Source of the DNA: Datnioides undecimradiatus
Lineage: Eukaryota > Chordata > Actinopteri > Lobotiformes > Datnioididae
DNA: 64,000 bases
Assembly: GCA_008933995.1 (NCBI GenBank)
Contig: WARS01000047.1
Span: 186,001 to 250,000, forward strand
Reading direction: 5' to 3'
Within the stretch, counting starts at the first letter, position 1; each line of letters starts with the position of its first letter. Below the pieces are notes generated by a model. It was not told the origin of the DNA, ran no database searches, and worked only from the letters and a program-made list of their open reading frames with translations. Positions 23,772 through 35,155 of this stretch are shown one piece after another. Made by a program: the position numbers and the translations under genes.

Positions 23772-26229
23772 AAAATGTGAAGCCAACTTTGAACACCACT
23801 CTCGGCTTCATGCTTCCCCCCCATGCCTTGACCCAGCTACATTATTGATAGTGACTGTTGCTCTGGCTTCCATGTACTACAACTGCTCTGGTCGTAGCAT
23901 CACCAGCCCCGGCTCAGTACTATTCAGTGGTATTGTTACCTACAGTACAATAGAGCTGAAGAGAAGCCACCAGCAGCAGCTCGAGCCCACAGGTCCTCAC
24001 GCAGCAACAACTGTCAGCTAGCATTTGCTCTGAGTGGAGCAGTAAGGCTGTCATACAGAGCTATTATTATGATACAGCCCTGGGTCAGGCTGGGGCTCCA
24101 GGGTGAAACAGAGTGATCCTGTGTCATCACTTTCAGCCCTGCTTCTCCATATTACAGCAAACTGTAAGGCCTCAGCAAAGACACCTTCACATTAAGAGAT
24201 ACACAAAATCCTTTCTGACAGGATGACGCACACAAGAAACTATTGAAAAGAAGATGCAAAAAGACAAGGAAACTGCTTGTGTTTGTTGGGAGATGTGGAA
24301 GGTGTGAGGGTATGAAATCTCCTTTTGTTGCTTACGTGGCGACCCCTAGTAGCCACTGCTCTCACGTAACATAAACAGTCACATATACGAGCACTTTAAA
24401 ATGCATATCTAAACACACTTTTCACTAGAGAAGACCCAGGCCCTGTCCAGCGAAGCAGACAGTGGGGGATGGGGTTGTGGAAGAAGCAAGGGATTGTATT
24501 TCCACTCAGGATACGTTCCCTGTGTTTTTATGTGCAGTCGGCCCCCAGGCCCGGCCCAGTTCCAGCCTAGTGCCAGTGCCAAAGCTAGCACAGGCGCCGT
24601 AGCTGGCTGGACAGGTCTGATAGCACTTTTACAAGTGGGAATCTGAGAGCCACTGTGCTTTTAAAGCTTGGCTACTTGTGCTGCATCTCAAATGACATCC
24701 TCTCGCCACCAATAAAGCAATAATCTTGACCACTCCTGTGTCAAGTGGCTCTCTGGTCATAAGTAATGCACTATGTGTGAGACTGCGTGATTCGATCTAG
24801 GCTCTTGGGAGCGATCGGCCCTTCTTGGACATGATTCTGGGAGTCGTAGGATTGGAAATGGTGACTAGTCTCTTACAGTGCTCAGGTCATCAGCAGTGGA
24901 AGTATTTGCTGGGCACTCAACCACCGAGTGGTGGCTTCATTAGTAAGAACAAACCAGTCAACTCAACTAGACGTCAGGGTTCTGTGGGAAACCTGATTTG
25001 ACTGAATGGCCTGCTTTCAGTGGCTGCTTGAATTAACAACTTGAAGCTGAATTATTGGCTAAAACGGACCTAAACTGAAAACTGGTACAAACTGTGAGCT
25101 GAACACTGTTAACTCTACAAAAAACCCTGGCAAAGACTGTGCTGAAGGTCTTTTTGTTCTATGCACCACAATATGATCTCCTGCTGGCAACATCACCACA
25201 AAAATATAGTAACATTTAATGATTTTCTGACCAAATATCAGCTAATTTCCTCTGCTCACCAATGTTATTCCAGCCCACAGAATCACTGATGATTATCTAA
25301 CATGAAAGATCCAGGTTCAGTGAACCGAACAACAGTATATCTGAAACATGACGCTGTGGTTGCCCATGCGAGGGTGGCCAACAACCAATCACTGACAGCT
25401 ATTGTTTGTCTATGCGCAACCGCCCTCCCAATGTACTGCCATGACTGCACTTCCTTACACTCATGCATTGTTAACACCAGGGGTTAAATTGGGCCTTAGC
25501 TCTCCGGGGCTCAGCTTCAGCACATATATTTGGTCTATGCTCTTCTATATCATCACGGGATGCTTAACTTAGCACATCTTCAACAATGTATGAATTCTAA
25601 CGCTATTTTCTGCTTTAGTAATGCAAACAACGACAAAAGCATGTTCACTTGGTAGCTGTAGAGAACATAGGCCTAAATGAGGTGATGTAAGAACTTGCAA
25701 ACATCTGAACTTTCCCTTTTTTCTGTCACTGGGTTCCTTTGAAAGCTACCTAAGAGTAGACACTTGTCAGTCAGTCAGTCAGACAGCACAGATGGCAGAC
25801 TGATGAGCGGATGGCAAGACAGGGAGAAAACCAGGTCAGAAACTGACAGGTTTAATAACACAGAATGCAATTTGCTCAGAAATTCTGCTAAAGCAATGTT
25901 TTTGCCTCAGTTTTGCAAAATAACACAAATAACTTGAATGCAAGCTAGTTTGGGGAAGGTTGCCAACTGTTACATTAAGATAATTGGCAAGGAGAATAGC
26001 CCATATTGAAATCTCTCAGGAGTGTTAGGAATATCAGGATTTGATGAAAACTTAAATGACACCATGAAGGCAAGATCTGACCATTTTCTAGTTATAACAT
26101 CAGTTAATGAAAAACAACTAACTAATACTTGATTGATTTGTTGCTGCATTTGAAGGGAGACACGACAAGAGTCAAAATCAATCCTGCAGAGGCTAAGATA
26201 TGTTGAGGTTTAGTCACGTGTGGTCAAGC

Positions 26230-26340
26230 TTAAAAAAACACTGAATCCTACAATTCCCACAATGCAATTTGGTGTTTCATGAGACCCCCTGCCTAGAAAA
26301 CACATACATTTCAAAATACATGCCCCTAGTTTGCAACCTA
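26230..26340. repeat. Possible dispersed repeat fragment
   Basis: TACAATTCCCACAATGCAAT resembles the TACATTTCCCACAATGC-type phrase common in teleost dispersed repeats. Only this core is recognised, so both the ends and the class are uncertain. Confidence 0.3.
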
Positions 26341-26929
26341 GGCTGTCTCTATGCTGACAATAATGTGTAATTTTGTGCATATAAGTATTTGCCAGTTTAT
26401 TGCAACTTATCTTGCGAACATTAACAGCCTTACACTGTAATACAAAGCAAAAAAAAACCTGGCAAGACTCCTTAGTCCCTCTGCTACTTCGGATAATGTT
26501 TCAATTCATGCCACCAATGCTCCACCCAACAATATCTCACAACAAAAATCTCCACCCACTCCTTTACAGGTTAGTCACGCAATGTGTCCTAGTCTTTCAA
26601 AACAGAGTGTAACCTCTAGAGCTGCTTGGTTGCTTATTGGACGCCATTAACAAAAAGAAGAAAACAGGGATAATCCCTTGATGTGCTGTCTGGGCTGCAG
26701 GACATCCACATTTATTCTCTCACGCACACATGCTTTAGAAGCTGCAGCAACACTAAAACACTTGGCTGGTATTTTTCAAAAACAGAATTTGTAATGCGTG
26801 ATGTCCGCTACATGTTCATTGCCGTGTCCTGTGGGGTAGTCTCTCTACAGCATCAGCTTAAAACGAAACCGCGCCGACAACAGATGGCTTCAACACCACT
26901 TAAGAAAGCCATCCATTAGCCTCTCCATC

Positions 26930-27500
26930 CAAACATTCAGAGCTAATTGTTGAATCAAATTATCAGAGTTAAGAGGCTCAGAAGACACATCCACCTGCAT
27001 CGTGGATGATGTTACACTCTAACAGTAACATTAATGCACCGTTCCCTGTTCCTGACCTCTAACCATTGTTCCCTGAGGCGCCGTCATTATCTTATTGATG
27101 GGATGTGAAGGGGTTGGTGTTTTTACACAGATTGGATGTATTAAAACCAACACGCTCACGGGTGTGGTGAATAAGTGACGGAGGCAATTAGAGCAAATTC
27201 ACAGGTACACTCCTTATTCATTATGGAATTATCATTGTCACTGACCATTCAGCGGCACCATCAGACTAATCACACCCCATTACAAGCAATATTGTAGTGA
27301 AGCTAGTTAGTATGCCACAGTGTAGTGAAGTGAATTTGTTTATTTACGGCTGGCTGGCTTTTGATAACTCAACATTTGACAAGAACAAATTCACAGTCGT
27401 GCCAATTTTCCTCAGAACCATCCGGCGTGATAAAGACAACAGGGCTTTGATGGATTCCCTCGGGGGACTGATCAAGTCAGCCAGATAACAGAACACTCGT
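26930..27500. promoter_or_regulatory. Candidate conserved non-coding element
   Basis: Repeat-free complex sequence with several homeodomain-type cores (CTAATTG, TAATTAG-like, ATTAATG), no open frame with a domain, and intermediate base composition. This is a judgement by eye; cross-species alignment is the real test. Confidence 0.25.
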
Positions 27501-28063
27501 TAAAAGACACATACCGCTTCTTTTGAACACATTTGATTAGGTTTGTAAATTACTTGCGTTCCTAGTGGAGATGCCTTCAGGATCCAGAACAACTTGACGT
27601 GCGAGTGGATCGTGACTTCATCTTCGCATGCCGTTACAGTGACTTGTGCATCTCCCCTCACTGTTGACTTTTAGGAAAACTGGCATCACTAGCAAATGCA
27701 TAAGTGTCCTATAATGCTGACAAATCACCACCAGTGAAGTGAAAGCAAAACTAGCTGCTTTAATGGAAGAATCATGCGGCCTTGATGTATTATGACCAAA
27801 CAGCGTATGAATCAGGCGGGGAAATAGAGAGTGAATTAGCATCGGGACAGGTCTCCTCCCCCAGCCTTCCACCAGCCTCCCATCATTCATTATGATGATC
27901 TATAGCTGCTCTTTATGCCCTGACTTGATATTTCAGACTCATGTGAGGTGTGGATCATTAGGGAAAGCTTTTACCATTAATAAGCAGACGTTGTTTACAT
28001 GACTAATACTCCAAGAGGCAATGAGGTTGAAGCATTTAGAGCAGGGCATTCATCTTCCCCACA

Positions 28064-28101
28064 CCAGTAAATATCACCCAGATGGTATTGATATTTACTG
28101 G
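28064..28101. promoter_or_regulatory. Perfect 13-bp hairpin with inverted forkhead motifs
   Basis: CCAGTAAATATCA (28,064-28,076) and its exact reverse complement (28,089-28,101) flank a 12-base spacer. Each arm contains GTAAATA, which fits the forkhead (FOX) consensus RTAAAYA, so two forkhead-type sites face each other. It lies in repeat-free sequence. It could be a paired binding site or a structured-RNA stem; neither is shown. Confidence 0.5.
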
Positions 28102-28109
28102 GCCATAGA

Positions 28110-28960
28110 GGAAACGGCTGGAGTGGACAGACTTCATCATGTAAGGCGATGTTTCAGGAAGGAGGCAATGGAAAGGAGGAGTGACGAAAGAAATGAAGGT
28201 AGGGAAGGAAAGAAGGAAGAAAAACAGCAAAGTAGGAGATTCACAAAAAGACCATGTGCAGATTTTTTGGTCAAACCAAAGTAAAATACAGGATCAAAAT
28301 CTAGAAATCTGAGAAGCAGACAACTGAATAGATATTGCAGTGTGTTTGAAGTAAGAAGTGACCTGGGTTGGGCTGTTTGCTCAGGAGGTTTGTCTTCAGT
28401 GTTGTTCTCCTTAGACCAATTAATATCCAACTAGTGATAAACAGGCCATAGCTGCTCAGCTCACTAAGATACGAGGCAATCAGGCAAACTGTTGTATTGA
28501 CTCTTGAGTATCTGCACATGTAAACACATGAGCAGGTATAACCATATAGTTTTTTCCAGGACAACTCCTTCAGTTCAGCAACAACAATCAGAAGAAAATG
28601 AGAAATTAAATGAATAAATAAAGAAATGCAGATATGTTTAGACACCGCTGTTTTGTTTTTGTCAATTGGATTTTGCAGGAGGAGTAACTGGACTATAATT
28701 GCCGGCAATATTCTCTGGTGATTTTTTTTTATTGCAGACCGGTTGTGGTGGACGTTGGTCATGTAGAAAGTTTAGTTCTTTCTTTGCTATTCGCTCTGCA
28801 AGAGCATCAGTGGTATAAGAAACACTAATATGTTACCAGTAGACATTTGGGTGGTTTAAAATAGGATGATACTTCAACAATTTGCCATTACTTTGACAAA
28901 AACATACTTTAGATGGCTGTACTTACTCTAGACAGAGCTTTCCACTTACATCAAAACACC
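28110..28960. other. Non-coding, unassigned
   Basis: Starts with a purine-rich patch (about 28,155-28,235, AAGGAAGG-like) and continues as AT-rich complex sequence. A minus-strand frame of 153 codons (28,301-28,762) is the longest in the window, but it has no recognisable domain and an irregular leucine/serine-rich composition, so it is not called as a gene. Confidence 0.5.
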
Positions 28961-28962
28961 AA

Positions 28963-29057
28963 ATGAGGAAACATCTTTCAGTGTTTCAGACTTGTAGAAT
29001 CAATGCCAATCTGTGTGACTGAAGTTGTTCTGGCTGTTCATGGTGGCCCACATTGGT
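28963..29057 (+). mobile_element. Tc1-like transposase 3' end relic
   Basis: In the frame starting at 28,976 the translation reads FQCFRLVESMP followed by VVLAVHGGP. Intact Tc1-like transposases end with a similar F-x-LVESMP, basic residues, VL-KGGP pattern. An in-frame TGA lies just upstream and the basic residues are lost, so the copy is dead. The left part and the terminal inverted repeats are not recognisable. Confidence 0.5.
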
Positions 29058-29986
29058 TTTCTCCTTTAATTTGTCACCCATCTGTACATGCACACGCACA
29101 GACTAACACACTCACACAAACTTAGCCATATGCTGAGTGATGCTGGCACTAATTAAAAGCTCTTGGTGAAAGGTTAGGGTAAGCAGATGCGCCACTTGAC
29201 CTTTTCTAAACATCATCATAACATTATAACAAACAGGGTGTGTGGGTAAACAGATAGCAACATAAGCATGTTCTGATGGTAACATGGATGAGGTGAGGCA
29301 CCGCTGACGAAAACCGGGTGCTGACAAAGATACAGCACAACGATGGAGCACAGATATAGTCTGATGTTAGAGCCTGGCACTAACTGGTAAAGTACATTTT
29401 AAAAAAGCCCTAAAAAAACATTGTGATGGTTCAGGCGTGCAGAGATCAGTGCTCCCACGTAGGTTGTGTTGTACACGAGAGGGAGGGGGCCTCGAAGACC
29501 AGGGACCAGGAAAACGCAGCCATGAAGCTCCTACAAGACACTCATATCTCCTCTGTCTCTGTAACTGTGTTAAATTGCAATTATGTCCTTGTTCATGCTG
29601 TAATAGAGCAGGGCATGGGGGGGGCAGTGGGGGATGGACGCTGAGGTTGGGGGAGGTGTGCAAAGACACAGTTGAAGTGCCAAGCATGGACACAGTTATG
29701 TTTTCTAATGTTCCTGTAGTAGCTGGCAGGAGATGGAGACAGTTATTTTTCCGCTAACCGATAGCTGGACTCATCGATGACTGATGACAGCAGAGACGTG
29801 TCCTTCCACCCTATGGATTATTGAGATTAGCTTTTGGGCCCGCCTCCATGCCTCAGACCCAACCAGGAAAAGCGAGTGGCTTAACTTGTCATCCCTTTAG
29901 AGAACGATGTAATTAACAGGCTCTGATGAGCAGCTCAATCTCCACAGACAGGAGGAGATTGGCCTGGTTTTGGAGAGGCAGTGCAA

Positions 29987-29993
<7 letters not shown>

Positions 29994-30052
<59 letters not shown>
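29994..30052. repeat. (TG)n microsatellite, longest in window
   Basis: About 29 TG units with one A near the left end. It is immediately followed by a GA array, giving a compound tract. Alternating TG is prone to left-handed (Z) DNA and to length change. Confidence 0.95.
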
Positions 30053-30054
<2 letters not shown>

Positions 30055-30078
30055 TGAGAGAGAGAGAGAGAGAGAGAA
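30055..30078. repeat. (GA)n microsatellite
   Basis: Purine array joined to the preceding TG array. Purine-rich sequence continues to about 30,122. Confidence 0.9.
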
Positions 30079-31286
30079 AGAGGTAGAGATAAAAAGAGAG
30101 AAACAGAGAGGGAGAGGGAGAGACACCTGGCAAATATGTGCAACATCCCTGATGCCGACTTGTCCTTGAATGCAACCTTGTGGGTTTTCCTTTGATTTCT
30201 CATGTATTTCTAATTGACTTAGCACTTTGAGTTATCACTCCATTCATCTAAAGTTCTAATATGTGGGTAGGATTCAATTTAATGTAAAATTGTTGCAGAA
30301 GAAACCCATGCATCTGCCAGCAGAAGCTTACCAGTGCCATTACAACATTTTTTTAAATACATTTGACAAATCTGGAAAGGCCAAGATAGTGGTATGGAGG
30401 GATCGAGCAGAATGCAAATGAGTGCTATCATCAGGACACCGATGGTGCCAGAGAGCAGTGCAGCACTTCCTCCTGAGTCCCCCGAGGATAAATATTTGAA
30501 TCAGATTATCTGCGTTATTTTTGTCTCTACCGGTGACGTTGTTTCTCAGCATCAGAGGAAACGTTTTCACACACGAGAATGGCGTTTCATCCGGAGTGGT
30601 ATATTTCAAAACACCAGTACTGACGGGGCACTAAAGCAATTCATAATGCATGGTTACACAATACATACTGTAGCTCCAAGCGGACCTGCGTCACCATGAC
30701 CGTATGCTGAAGCACAATTGCATCAGCGTGTAAAAAGTGCCTACAGTGTGAACGCTATGGGAAGTAGCTAAAATAGAAATTAAGGTAACTAATAAATCAA
30801 CTTTCAAAAGTGTAATATAGTGCTATTTTATCCTATCTACCCTATATAGAATCTAAATAAAGTGTTTTTATAGCCCCAGTGAAATGCAATCAACTGGCCC
30901 TTGTGCATTCATATAGAGTACAAAAATTGTTAAAAAAGAAAAGAAAAAACAGCAAGTTGCATTGCTAAATCCAAAACCAAGTAATACATTCAATACCTAA
31001 ACAAAAGCCTCTCTCTTATATAAAATCAAGGCAATATATTTTAGGATTTGGTGGTAAAATTCATACATCTTTACTTTCTACTGAGGACACAGTTGCTATG
31101 AAAACTGCTTACAGAGAGTTCCCGGTAATAAAAAAAACTGGGCCACTGTTTCTGGAAAGAGACGTTGCTTTTTAAATTTTAATCACTACTTTTAATGCTG
31201 TGCGCATTTCACAAAGAAAACTCATTCACCTCCAGTTCACCTAATGCATGTTGGAAGTCAGGACACCTTGACCATGGCTATAGTAG

Positions 31287-31310
31287 ATGATGGATGGATG
31301 GATGGATGGA
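31287..31310. repeat. (GGAT)n tetranucleotide repeat
   Basis: Five to six GATG/GGAT units, followed by degenerate copies to about 31,330. Confidence 0.85.
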
Positions 31311-32301
31311 CTGACGGATGATAGATGAACTGACTGGGCTGGACTGCTTTTGTACAATCAGCAAGGCATTCTGGGCAACTGAATGAAATTTACACAATTG
31401 ATGGGAAGGTGGTTTAGTCAAAAAAATATTTTCAGTTTGTGTCTTTTTCAAGAAAATGTCCTTACATTTACCTTTTGTGATTCCACGTGGAGAATTTTCC
31501 CTGAAACTGTCCAGCTGTCAGGCATCCAATCTATCTGATGATATCATTAATCCAACCTCATTAGAAATTTAAAGAGGGTGGGCAGACCATTCCCTTTTGT
31601 AATCTGTCAATATTGAGACAGAGGGAGCAGTTAGAGGAAGACAGAGTTTAGAAAGAACAATAGAAAGTTGTTGTTTTTTTCAGGATCTGATCATAAGTCA
31701 GGTCAAACACAATGGCTTCAAGTCCTGGGAGTCTAAGCCCACAAGGTTACACTTCACTGCTAACTTGCCTTAAATTGTTTTAAGTTGCTGTTAAATGCAA
31801 CGACTGTTTGTTTCAGCTTAAAAGTAAAAAAGACGCAGGCAGATATCTGAGTCTGGGCCAGACATCCAAAAAGGTAACAGACAGTGAAATGGTTGCCGGG
31901 ATGAACTAATCTGCACTAGACTGTGAGAACATCTCCTAATTATCGGGCCTTTTGTCTTTTTGTCCTTGTCACCCTTTCATTTCCAAGACATTTATATCCA
32001 TCTGGGTGAAATATGAACCAGCAGGCTGGAGGACAGAAACCCCCCGAAGAGAGAAGTGGCCGTACAAGTAATGTAGATAATGTGCTGGCTCCATTTGAGC
32101 TCAGTGTTGTGTCTTTGAATGCGGAGTCACAAAATGCATCTGCCGTTGCCTACACAAGCCATATGTGACATGTTTGGTTGTTTTTGCAATGCGTGGGTGT
32201 TTGCTTATCTCATTTTCCATGTTTTTCTAAGTGAATGGAGAGCTGAGTTCAGTAGAAAGGTCAGGTTTAAGCAATAAAAATATGGACAACAAATGGACCG
32301 C

Positions 32302-32323
32302 TGAACACATTTAAATGTGTTCA
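32302..32323. other. 22-bp perfect palindrome
   Basis: TGAACACATTT is followed immediately by its exact reverse complement AAATGTGTTCA. The GAACA/TGTTC ends resemble steroid-receptor half-sites, but the spacing is not that of the usual three-base response element. The sequence is unusual by chance; no function is assigned. Confidence 0.6.
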
Positions 32324-33162
32324 CCGTTGTGTCCTGCGTTTCATTGAACCAGTTAAATCAGAGAAACTAAGCAGTGTAAACTCTTGAACTGAGTGCAGAT
32401 CATTTATTGAACATTGAACCCAGTGATTTATTCCGAAATAAGAAAACAGATATCCCTATGTTTAAATCAAGCTTTAGATTTACAGTTTACAACATGTGGA
32501 TCAGATCCAATGTCTTCAGTGAGTGAACAAAGCCAAAATGTTGTGCAGCCCGCCGGTGTCAGACTATATTTTATAGCTTTAAGCACACAATAAATGAAGC
32601 CTGAAGTCACTAAAACTGTGTCAGATATTGGACACATTATTGAGCACCACCGAAGAACTATTGGACAATTCATCAAAGCAGAAGATTGACTCATCCAACC
32701 TTCTTACATGCATTGAAAATCGGGAGCAAGCAGCTTTAGCGCCATCAAAGCCGTGAGATCATAGCACACAAGTTGGAAAATCAAAAATGCTGTAAATTGA
32801 TTGTATGGAAAACCAAGACCTGCACTGATGAAACACAACTTTGGAGTGAAAAAGCTTCCCGGCAACAAAACAGTTTCACAGAGTTTGTCAGAGTTTGATA
32901 AGACTTTTCACTTGGCATGAGCTTGTTAAAATGTATGTTCACCTTTATTATGATTAAACTGCTCCTAAACCCCTCAGAGGCATTTGTTGCCTGGTAGTAG
33001 TCATCGTTGCAGCTTTCTTTTTGACATTGTTATTTCTGCTTTCCCAGGGTTGCTGTTAGCTTCTAATCTTTTTGCACCACCAGTGCGCCCTCAGTATGAA
33101 GCAACAGCGCACGGTGCACAAATACTTTATACAAGCTGCTGTTTTTAACTATTTTTATGGGC

Positions 33163-33185
33163 TTTTTTTTTTTTTTTTTTTTTTT
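33163..33185. repeat. Poly-T run (23)
   Basis: One of the two longest homopolymers in the window. Its A23 counterpart lies about 760 bases downstream (33,943-33,965). Confidence 0.9.
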
Positions 33186-33689
33186 AGCAGGAGAAACTTT
33201 TTTATGTTTGTGCATCACTGCCTTCGGTCTCCTCTCTACCTAACCCCCTCTGAGAGTTCTGGCTCTGGGTTAATATTAGAAACCTAAGGGCAGAGTAGTT
33301 AGAGATTATGTATAAACATTAAGAACGGGAGCTTGTCCTTCACTTTAGGCACACACAGTCTAGTTAATATTTTCTACAGTTTAATGACAACTGAACAGAT
33401 TAAGTGTGTATAAAGCTGTAATCTATTGCTCTACCCTGCCTGTTGACTGTTTAACATTAAAATCTGGCAGGAGGAAACCGAACCATGTTTCAGTTCACGT
33501 CTGATACTAGGCCTGGTTAACCCCTCCTCCTCGTCAATGACTTCATCCTGTCTGGGAGTGATTGACCTTCAGATGTCATCAGACATTACAGAGCTCTTAA
33601 ATCTCTGAGAAACACCAGCATCAAAAGTAGTCATTCAAACAACATGAATTCCAATGACATTTTTGGACAATATAACACATGGAGCACTA

Positions 33690-33965
33690 TGGAGGTGCTT
33701 TTTCTCTCTGTGTTGCTGGAACACGGTTTTCTGTTCACCTGGCCTCAACTCTTTTGCTCTCTGGACTCTCATTGTTGGGCTGACCTTCCCATTCTGCTCC
33801 GTGCTGTAGAGACGTGTCCAATCTTCTGCTATGAAATGAAAACTCCTCTATTCAATAAGCACCTAAAAGAAACTTCTCCAAACTATTTGCTCTACTTGCA
33901 ACTGGCTTTGCGATGGTTGTATGTTTTTAAGCCCAAATTTGTAAAAAAAAAAAAAAAAAAAAAAA
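33690..33965 (+). mobile_element. Possible LINE ORF2 tail with poly-A
   Basis: The frame starting near 33,644 contains WADLPILLRAVETCPIF followed by MKTPLFNKHLKE and ends in a 23-base A run. Many fish LINE ORF2 proteins finish with a W-x-LP-x-x-LR...F...LKT-x-LF pattern before the 3' end, and the order matches. No reverse-transcriptase part is present, so this would be a short 5'-truncated relic. Chance similarity cannot be excluded. Confidence 0.35.
33943..33965. repeat. Poly-A run (23)
   Basis: Homopolymer A directly after the possible LINE tail, consistent with a retroelement poly-A end. Confidence 0.9.
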
Positions 33966-34142
33966 GGAACATGTTTTCTTGATTCATAACAGGCTGTGAC
34001 CCGTGTACTTGTTGCTGTTTACTATTTGCAGTGTTCAATATTCATCTGTTGATGGCACATACATGTCCACATTGTTGATATAAGCCTAATACAAATGGGC
34101 GGACTTGACCCTGTTACCAGGATGTTATACAATTAATGGTTT

Positions 34143-34164
34143 AACTCTTCAAATGTGAAGAGTT
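34143..34164. other. 9-bp hairpin
   Basis: AACTCTTCA and TGAAGAGTT are exact reverse complements around a four-base loop. Two further outer pairs are possible if G-U is allowed. Confidence 0.5.
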
Positions 34165-34341
34165 GAGCCGTTTCTATCTTTATTTCACAAACTGTAAAGA
34201 GCTTTGCACTGTCAACACATGATGCTGTGCGGTAACATTAATTCACATTATGCTTCACTCACAGGTATACCACATTCAATTGAAATCACAAATTTCACTC
34301 CAGGATTTTAGAAAGCTGCCATGGCTGTGAATGGACCCCCC

Positions 34342-34368
34342 CACACGCACACACACACACACACACAC
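34342..34368. repeat. (CA)n microsatellite
   Basis: CA array with one G interruption. Confidence 0.9.
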
Positions 34369-34520
34369 CGACTGTACTCATTAGTCATTTTGTCATAAAA
34401 GCAGTGTCAGCACGAACAATAAACATGGCTCATCTAAAACAAGGCTTTTGTCTGTCTAAAAGAAATAGTGTTGGCAGGCAGTGCCTCTAACAATGCAATA
34501 ACCAAAAAGGCCACACACAG

Positions 34521-34521
<1 letters not shown>

Positions 34522-34571
<50 letters not shown>
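34522..34571. repeat. (CA)25 microsatellite
   Basis: Long uninterrupted CA array of about 50 bases. Confidence 0.95.
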
Positions 34572-34572
<1 letters not shown>

Positions 34573-34774
34573 CACATGTAATACAGCAGAACACAACTCC
34601 TCCGGGTCTGTCTGATTACAGTAGGTGATAAAGGAGCAAGAAAATTAGTCTATCTACCAGACCATCTGAAGCTAAAACAAATAAGGAGATGTAGGACAGA
34701 GACAAGGGGGGAGGGGGTAGACCAAGCATACAGAAGACCAATTAAAGAGAGATGAGGTAGGATTATGAGGAGAA

Positions 34775-34791
34775 GGTGGTGGTGGTGGTGG
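34775..34791. repeat. (GGT)n trinucleotide repeat
   Basis: Five to six GGT units. Confidence 0.8.
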
Positions 34792-34931
34792 AGGAGAGTA
34801 GAAACATCAATATTTGCTTACTCCTCTGTACTAGGGTGAGAGGGTGAAAGGCACCGCTGCACAGGTCAACAGAAATATATGCACAAAGGATGCTAAATAT
34901 GGAGGATGGCATGAAGAAAGGCAGAAGGAAC

Positions 34932-34947
34932 AGATAGATAGATAGAT
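34932..34947. repeat. (GATA)4 repeat
   Basis: Four GATA units. Confidence 0.8.
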
Positions 34948-35128
34948 CAGGGAGTGCCAGAGAGAAAAATGTGGTGAGGTGTCCAACATTACTCAGCCAT
35001 GAAATCCTAACTTGGGGAAATATGGACATTTCACACACCTATGAGCAGTAGTGAAGTATCCCCTGCTCTGATGTTCACACAAAGCGCAGAGAGACAGTTC
35101 AGCCCGAGACCAGATGGTGCAAAATTCT

Positions 35129-35155
35129 CACACACACACACACGCACACACACAC
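35129..35155. repeat. (CA)n microsatellite
   Basis: CA array with one G interruption. Confidence 0.9.

Larger units (their letters stand above)
23780..28000. other. Non-coding, with one enhancer-like stretch
   Basis: Complex sequence with a short CAGT repeat at about 25,766-25,782 and a probable repeat fragment at 26,230-26,340. The 26,930-27,500 part is free of simple repeats and mixes AT-rich cores (CTAATTGTTG, CATTAATGCA, GGCAATTAGAGC) with balanced sequence, as expected of conserved regulatory DNA. No exon is recognised. Confidence 0.5.
29060..33160. other. Non-coding, AT-rich with one long microsatellite
   Basis: Contains the longest microsatellite in the window, a GGAT tetranucleotide tract and a 22-base palindrome; the rest is AT-rich unique-looking sequence. 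No exon or element end is recognised. Confidence 0.55.

Noticed and set aside
24340-24362. CTCF-like sequence (GTGGCTACTAGGGGTCGC on the minus strand)
   Set aside because: About 10 of 12 core positions fit, but two key bases differ. Too weak to call without binding data.
28301-28762. Minus-strand 153-codon frame, the longest in the window
   Set aside because: No domain, no plausible splice context and irregular composition. One frame of this size is expected by chance in 64 kb of AT-moderate DNA.
29897-30225. Several overlapping open frames of about 90 codons rich in His-Thr or Cys-Val
   Set aside because: They are translations of the (TG)n(GA)n microsatellite in different frames. The same holds at 3.0, 6.7, 11.4, 44.6, 47 and 54.6 kb.
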